This document shows, piece after piece, positions 59,722 through 64,000 of a stretch of 64,000 nt of DNA (its first letter is position 1; every line of letters starts with the position of its first letter). The notes beneath the pieces are model-generated. The model made no database searches, had not been told where the DNA came from, and worked only from the letters and a program-made list of their open reading frames with translations. The stretch covers positions 62,001 to 126,000 of the forward strand of contig NZ_AJLN01000040.1 in NCBI RefSeq assembly GCF_000317285.1. The letters run 5' to 3'. The translations under genes were made by a program, and so were the position numbers. The stretch is from Chlorogloeopsis fritschii PCC 6912. Lineage in GTDB: Bacteria > Cyanobacteriota > Cyanobacteriia > Cyanobacteriales > Nostocaceae.

Positions 59722-59993
59722 AATAATCTCCTTTACTAAGCAACACCAGATAAAAGCGGAGAATTCTTTCGCTTTTCACTGAGAATGGCTTAAGTGTAAT
59801 TTAAATTACGTAATAATCATACGAGATTTTTATTGAGAATTGAATTAAGAAAACATAAGTTTGTTAACAAATGTCCGGGTAAGAAATGAGCACTATCCTT
59901 ATGCAATAACTACTAAATGCAAACTTGTCTGTCAAAATAGGTCATGTAGTCTTGAAATTGTTATCATTTGCCTATTTTGAAGATGGAAAATAT

Positions 59994-60908
59994 TTAGCTG
60001 GGTAATCGCTTTGCGGTGTAAAAATGATCGGAGCGTACTAGACTACCATTTCGCCAAACTTCAACTCCATTAGGGGTAACAAAGTAAGAAAAACTACCAT
60101 TGTCTGCTCGATATTTAGTTGTGGCAATATTGATAGCTTGTAATCTAATCGGCTTAGTTGGTTCTTGTTTTAATTGCCCGATATAAAATAATTGACCATT
60201 TTCTTGACAGACTTTCACAAAAGCATTCGCTGTCTCTCCTTGAATTACTGTGTTACCATTGCATTCTGCATCAGTACTCTTGGGTGAAACGGTTACGGGA
60301 ATAGGTTGGGAAGGCGAGACTGTGGATGAAGAGACTACTTGAGAAACAACTTTTTTAGAAGCAGAATTTGCGATCTGCTGTGGTGGTGTTTTGCCAGCGA
60401 TTGTAGACGACAACAGGCTAGAGGGATCAACTGCTAAACCGCCATGAGAGTGTATTTCAAAATGCAGATGGGGCGCTGTACTGTTACCGCTAGAACCCAT
60501 TGCAGCAATAATTTGACCTTGAGTAACTTGTTTACCCTTACTTACTAAAAGGCGGCTATTATGACCGTAGACTGTAACTTTCCCGTCAGAATGCTTAATT
60601 GCTATGGCTTTGCCTAAACCCCAATCATCCCAACCAGCTTTAATAACAGTACCGGCTGCGGCAGCAACAACAGGAGTTCCATGTGCGCCAGCAATATCAA
60701 TTCCCTCATGATCGTATTTACGGAAACCTTGAGAAACAATGCCTTGAGTCGGCCAGATAAACTTAGAAACAGAGGTTTTTTGTGGCGTAGGAGAGTGGTT
60801 TGGTGTTTTAGTTAAAACAGAAGAACTTGTACTTAACATGATGCTACAGAAAATTCCTAACCCTACTAAGCCATAGGTATGGAATCGAGAAAGGGTGGCT
60901 TTGTTCAT
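59994..60908 (-). CDS. M23 family metallopeptidase (LytM-like)
   Basis: A 304-residue exported cell-wall endopeptidase. Signal-like helix LVGLGIFCSIMLSTSSSVL (about 14-32). The M23 domain spans about 48-165: GFRKYDHEGIDIAGAHGTPV gives the first His and the Asp ligand, AAGTVIKAGWDDWGLGKAIA follows, and SSGNSTAPHLHFEIHSHGG holds the HLH pair. Thus the zinc-binding His/Asp/His set is complete. A C-terminal ~110-residue domain (CNGNTVIQGETANAFVKVCQ) is unassigned. It probably cuts peptidoglycan cross-bridges during growth or division. Confidence 0.92.
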   Translation of the reverse strand: MNKATLSRFHTYGLVGLGIFCSIMLSTSSSVLTKTPNHSPTPQKTSVSKFIWPTQGIVSQGFRKYDHEGIDIAGAHGTPVVAAAAGTVIKAGWDDWGLGKAIAIKHSDGKVTVYGHNSRLLVSKGKQVTQGQIIAAMGSSGNSTAPHLHFEIHSHGGLAVDPSSLLSSTIAGKTPPQQIANSASKKVVSQVVSSSTVSPSQPIPVTVSPKSTDAECNGNTVIQGETANAFVKVCQENGQLFYIGQLKQEPTKPIRLQAINIATTKYRADNGSFSYFVTPNGVEVWRNGSLVRSDHFYTAKRLPS

Positions 60909-61371
60909 GGCTTCTAAATTTACATAACAATTTTTCAGGCTCTATTCGCCAATTAGACAGTGTTTGATTATGCGTTGTTTCAGTATTAGACTAGTAAAAC
61001 TACAACCGTCAAGCCGTCTAATTCGCAAGTGTTTAAGTAGAAGGCAGAAGACGCGTAGCGGATAGAAGCAGGTAGTCCGCCTAATTAGAATCGCCACTGC
61101 ACCATTGGTATAGCTTGTATTTTATTTATCTACCTCAGGCGAAAGACAGAAGTAAGCAATTTAGCAATCAGGCGATCGCCGGAATCTGCCCTATCAAACT
61201 TAATCGCCAAAGGTAGTATTGAACTCTAAAATCTGGGGATTTTTGAATCTAGAGATTTTTCAAGAATGAAGTGATAATTAAAATAGAATAATCTCTATAC
61301 ACGTTGCTGATAATTGCGATCGCAGGTGGAATTTTAGAGCTACATGGCTAGGAAACAACTATAGATTTGTT
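60909..61371. other. Intergenic region, no gene seen
   Basis: 463 bases. It contains a repeat-like AGAAGGCAGAAGACGCGTAG stretch near 61040 and HIP1 sites at about 61170 and 61320. It otherwise lacks structure. It carries the promoters of the M23 gene (minus) and the NGN-like gene (plus). Confidence 0.45.
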
Positions 61372-61692
61372 ATGCAAACTCCTGAATCAGAGAAAACTCA
61401 ACCTCAAATCACTCAAAGTGTTAATGGTAATTGGTATTTAGTTAGTGTTCGTGCTAAAAAGCGCGATTTTTTTTTGAAATATCTTAAACTAGCAATTACA
61501 CAAAATAAATTACAAGATTTGATTGTAGCGATAGAAATTCCCCAAGCCTCTGTTTATGAAGATTTTGTGTTACTGAATTTGAGTAACTTTAAAGCAGCAC
61601 GTAGTGAACTGCAAAAGATTGAGAATTTCCAAAGTATTGAACGCCAACCATTAAATCCGGAACAAGTTAGTAGAATGTTGGGAATGGTGTGA
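61372..61692 (+). CDS. Small protein with NusG N-terminal (NGN)-like domain
   Basis: A 106-residue protein. The core NGNWYLVSVRAKKRDFFLKY LKLAITQNKLQDLIVAIEIP, then VYEDFVLLNLSNFKAARSEL with an FQSIERQPLNPEQVSRML end, has the strand-helix-strand plan of NusG N-terminal domains ('WYxVxVxxxxE'). It is followed by a helix pattern, but it lacks the KOW domain of NusG and RfaH. It may be a cyanobacterial NusG-like accessory protein; this is a fold-level guess. It appears monocistronic. Confidence 0.65.
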   Translation: MQTPESEKTQPQITQSVNGNWYLVSVRAKKRDFFLKYLKLAITQNKLQDLIVAIEIPQASVYEDFVLLNLSNFKAARSELQKIENFQSIERQPLNPEQVSRMLGMV

Positions 61693-61763
61693 TGTAAACT
61701 ACTCAAGCCCTGGAAGGCTTGTTGTTAACCATATCTTTTACATCTCCGCTGCGTTGCTATAGC

Positions 61764-61872
61764 GCCAGAGAATCAATTCTCTGGCTAATAACTAAAGTCT
61801 ACTGAAGTAGACTCACTGCTTTCAGTCCTAGAAGTGGACTTGCGTTATTAGCCCAGAACTTCAGTTCTGGGC
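61764..61872. repeat. Three short perfect palindromes, dispersed repeat unit
   Basis: GCCAGAGAAT-CA-ATTCTCTGGC (61764-61785), AGTCTACT-GA-AGTAGACT (61796-61813) and GCCCAGAACT-TC-AGTTCTGGGC (61851-61872). All have two-base loops and lie in a row after glgA. They may also end glgA transcription. Confidence 0.75.
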
Positions 61873-61922
61873 AAGACTCTTATTCCTCCGTGTACTCTGT
61901 GACTCGTGTGTAAATTCTACTG

Positions 61923-63356
61923 CTATTTAGCAACAGGCTCGTTTGCAGTTAATTCCGGCTGTTGCATCACTTCCTCTTCTTCAGGCAAGCCAAATATCGA
62001 GCGATACAACTTGACGTACTTCTTCGCAGATTGATACCAACTAAAGTCTTGATTCATACCGCGTATTTGTAGCTCCTGCCAATAATCCTTATAGCGGAAG
62101 CCCTCCCAAGCTCGCACCATGCAGGTGAACAAATCTAATGGTTCATAGCGGTCAAAAGAATAACCAGTGCCTGTATGGTTAGTTGGATCGTGGTGGAATA
62201 CGGTGTCAACTAACCCGCCAGTGCGGCGAACAATTGGCACGCTACCATAGCGCAAAGCCATCATTTGGCTGATTCCGCAAGGTTCAAAACGACTGGGCAT
62301 TAAGAACGCGTCAGAGCCAGCATAGATGCGGCGAGCTAAGGCATCGTTATAGAGTAGATAAGTTTTCATCCGTCCGGGGAAGCGGGATGCCATCTGCCAT
62401 AATTGACTTTCGTAGTAGCGATCGCCTGTCCCCAGTACTATAAACTGAGCATCGGTATAGGACATAAACCGATCCAAAATATTCAATATCAAATCGATAC
62501 CTTTTTGTTCTACCAACCGCGTTACTATACCCATTAAAAAGGCACCGGAGTTGACTTCTAACCCCACTTCCTCTTGCAAAGCAATTTTGTTGGCTTTGCG
62601 TTTTTCTAAGGAATCGGCAGTAAAGTTTTGGGCAATGTATTTATCAGTTGCTGGATCGTAAACTTCTGTATCGATACCGTTGAGTATCCCAGATAGTTTG
62701 CCGCTAATAAACGACATTAAACCTTCTAGGGTTTCACCATAAGCAGCTGTTTTGATTTGTTCGGCATAAGTCGGGGAAACTGTAGTCACCCTGTCAGCAA
62801 ACTGCACGGCAGCTGCCATTGTGTTGTGTCCTTGCATATACCAGGGACACCAGGTAATTTTCTCTAAATACCAACGCCACGGCCCTTGATAAGCTAGGTT
62901 ATGAATCGTAAACACGCTGGTAATATCAGGAGATTGGTGCAACCACACAGGAAGCATACCCGTGTGCCAATCGTGGCAATGGACAATTTCCGGCTTCCAG
63001 TAATTCCAGCAAAATTCAGCCGCACCATTGGCAAACAAAGTGAAGCGCCAATGTTCATCTTCTCCAGAGTAGATGCGGCGAGGTGAAAAAGCCGGATGTC
63101 CAAATAAGTATAAGGGAACATCAGTACCAGGCAGAACCGTTTCGTAAACTGCAAAGTCCTGGAACATTGCATATCCTTTCCAAATCGGCTCTTTGGGAAT
63201 TTCCACTTTATCTGGCAGGAAGCCGTAGTAAGGCAGGAAAATCCGCACGTCATGCCCCATTTTTCTCAGGATTTTTGGTAGAGCCCCAACTACATCACCC
63301 ATGCCTCCAACTTTCGCAATGGGAGCTGCCTCAGCTGCAACAAATAGAATCCGCAT
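61923..63356 (-). CDS. glgA: Glycogen synthase (ADP-glucose)
   Basis: A 477-residue GT5 enzyme that adds glucose from ADP-glucose to glycogen. N-terminal [20 protein letters not shown] with the donor-binding KVGGMGD, mid-region [20 protein letters not shown] and [15 protein letters not shown]-terminal [33 protein letters not shown], and [20 protein letters not shown] with the STGL-equivalent [10 protein letters not shown]. Length and sequence fit the cyanobacterial GlgA1 form. It is followed upstream by hemC on the same strand with a 143-base gap. Confidence 0.95.
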   Translation of the reverse strand: MRILFVAAEAAPIAKVGGMGDVVGALPKILRKMGHDVRIFLPYYGFLPDKVEIPKEPIWKGYAMFQDFAVYETVLPGTDVPLYLFGHPAFSPRRIYSGEDEHWRFTLFANGAAEFCWNYWKPEIVHCHDWHTGMLPVWLHQSPDITSVFTIHNLAYQGPWRWYLEKITWCPWYMQGHNTMAAAVQFADRVTTVSPTYAEQIKTAAYGETLEGLMSFISGKLSGILNGIDTEVYDPATDKYIAQNFTADSLEKRKANKIALQEEVGLEVNSGAFLMGIVTRLVEQKGIDLILNILDRFMSYTDAQFIVLGTGDRYYESQLWQMASRFPGRMKTYLLYNDALARRIYAGSDAFLMPSRFEPCGISQMMALRYGSVPIVRRTGGLVDTVFHHDPTNHTGTGYSFDRYEPLDLFTCMVRAWEGFRYKDYWQELQIRGMNQDFSWYQSAKKYVKLYRSIFGLPEEEEVMQQPELTANEPVAK

Positions 63357-63499
63357 GGTAATTAGTGTTTCCCCCGATTCTGCCTATATGTTCAATTTCA
63401 TTTGACTTAACAAAACTTCAGGCGCGAACTCACGCGTCTTGAGAACTGTTCAGCCACTGAAATCTTTCTTCATATAATCACATTTGCTGGTGCTCAATC

Positions 63500-64000
63500 T
63501 CAAGAACCACGCTGAATCTGGGCAAAAATTTCGTCTAAAATTTCTTGCGCTCCTTGATCGCGCAAGCACTGTGCTAGCTCTGTGCCCAGCTTTTCGGCAT
63601 CTGTGGTTTCCCCACTAACGGTATCTTGAACGAGTTTTTGACCATCCACACTGGCGACTATACCCGTTAAGGTTAAAATACTACCCTGAATCTCAGTATT
63701 TACACCAATGGGAACTTGACAGCCACCTTCTAATTCTCGTAAGAAAGCCCGTTCTGCCAAACAGCGATCGCGTGTTTCGGGGTGTTCGATCGCTTTCAGC
63801 AGAGATATCAATTCTGCATCTTCAGCACGGCATTCGATACCTAATGCTCCTTGTCCAACGGCGTGTAAGGAAATTTCCTTGGGGATAATTTGATGAACGC
63901 GATCGCCCATTCCCAAACGTTCCAATCCAGCTACTGCCAAAATTAGAGCGTCGTATTCACCCGCATCGAGTTTCGCCATGCGCGTGTTTAAGTTGCCGCG
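63500..64000 (-). CDS. hemC: Porphobilinogen deaminase (partial, runs past the window end)
   Basis: The C-terminal 166 residues of hydroxymethylbilane synthase, which joins four porphobilinogens in tetrapyrrole synthesis for chlorophyll and haem. Seen: [41 protein letters not shown], the cofactor-attachment loop [10 protein letters not shown] with the dipyrromethane-bearing cysteine, and a normal C-terminal domain ending IFAQIQRGS. The first ~155 residues lie beyond base 64000. An internal Met at 63979 is not the start. Confidence 0.94.
   Translation of the reverse strand, partial: RGNLNTRMAKLDAGEYDALILAVAGLERLGMGDRVHQIIPKEISLHAVGQGALGIECRAEDAELISLLKAIEHPETRDRCLAERAFLRELEGGCQVPIGVNTEIQGSILTLTGIVASVDGQKLVQDTVSGETTDAEKLGTELAQCLRDQGAQEILDEIFAQIQRGS

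Noticed and set aside
1-64000. tRNA or rRNA genes
   Set aside because: No T-loop (GTTCRANYC) and acceptor-stem combination, and no rRNA-like stretch was found by eye on either strand. A tRNA scan would settle this.

Overview
This window looks like chromosomal DNA of a filamentous, probably heterocyst-forming (Nostocales-type) cyanobacterium. The octamer GCGATCGC (HIP1) is scattered everywhere. Intergenic regions are full of short tandem repeats (TAGGGGC/GGGGATT and CTAATGA types) and small palindromes typical of that group. The gene set is cyanobacterial: a PedR-like LuxR regulator, GlgA, PilT, KaiB-family proteins, a fused ModBC transporter and paired 'GQGGFGRTYLAED' Ser/Thr kinases. The genus cannot be fixed from this sequence.

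Layout. 0-9.8 kb: a secreted CAP protein, glycerol kinase, a glycosyltransferase, a DUF6391 protein, pedR-like, fructokinase and an MFS transporter. 10-13.5 kb: a molybdate locus (modBC fusion, modA, and a divergent ribbon-helix-helix + Mop protein with palindromic sites between them). 13.6-17.8 kb: a KaiB-like protein, a persulfide dioxygenase-like protein, then a 1.3-kb non-coding leader with two tandem copies of a structured RNA-like element, followed by a secreted GH5-like glycosidase. 17.8-23.8 kb: speE, speD and two paralogous Ser/Thr kinases, one split by a frameshift. 24-42 kb is more accessory: a PaaK-like ligase, a 63-bp minisatellite, a decayed toxin-antitoxin pair, an HPPD / homogentisate dioxygenase / haem-oxygenase-like operon, MarR-YdcZ and TetR-SMR-glycosyltransferase modules, a class C beta-lactamase-like protein, a RetSat-like oxidoreductase, an epimerase/ATP-grasp pair, a sugar-binding lipoprotein and a 30-residue membrane peptide. 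42-64 kb is mostly housekeeping: a sensor kinase, efp, accB, an ArsR regulator, GerMN and DUF2993 proteins, proS (frame broken by a palindromic repeat), an acyltransferase, a second KaiB-like protein, pilT, wecB, cell-wall proteins, glgA and the 3' part of hemC.

The strongest candidates for something undescribed are: (i) the tandem ~341-nt RNA-like repeats at 15475-16130, with conserved pseudoknots and U7 tracts ahead of the glycosidase; (ii) the RHH-Mop protein and its TTGGTA/TACCAA sites, a possible non-ModE molybdate regulator; (iii) small palindromic repeats that have entered coding sequence, in frame in a kinase and out of frame in the normally essential proS; and (iv) the homogentisate operon ending in a haem-oxygenase-like oxidase.
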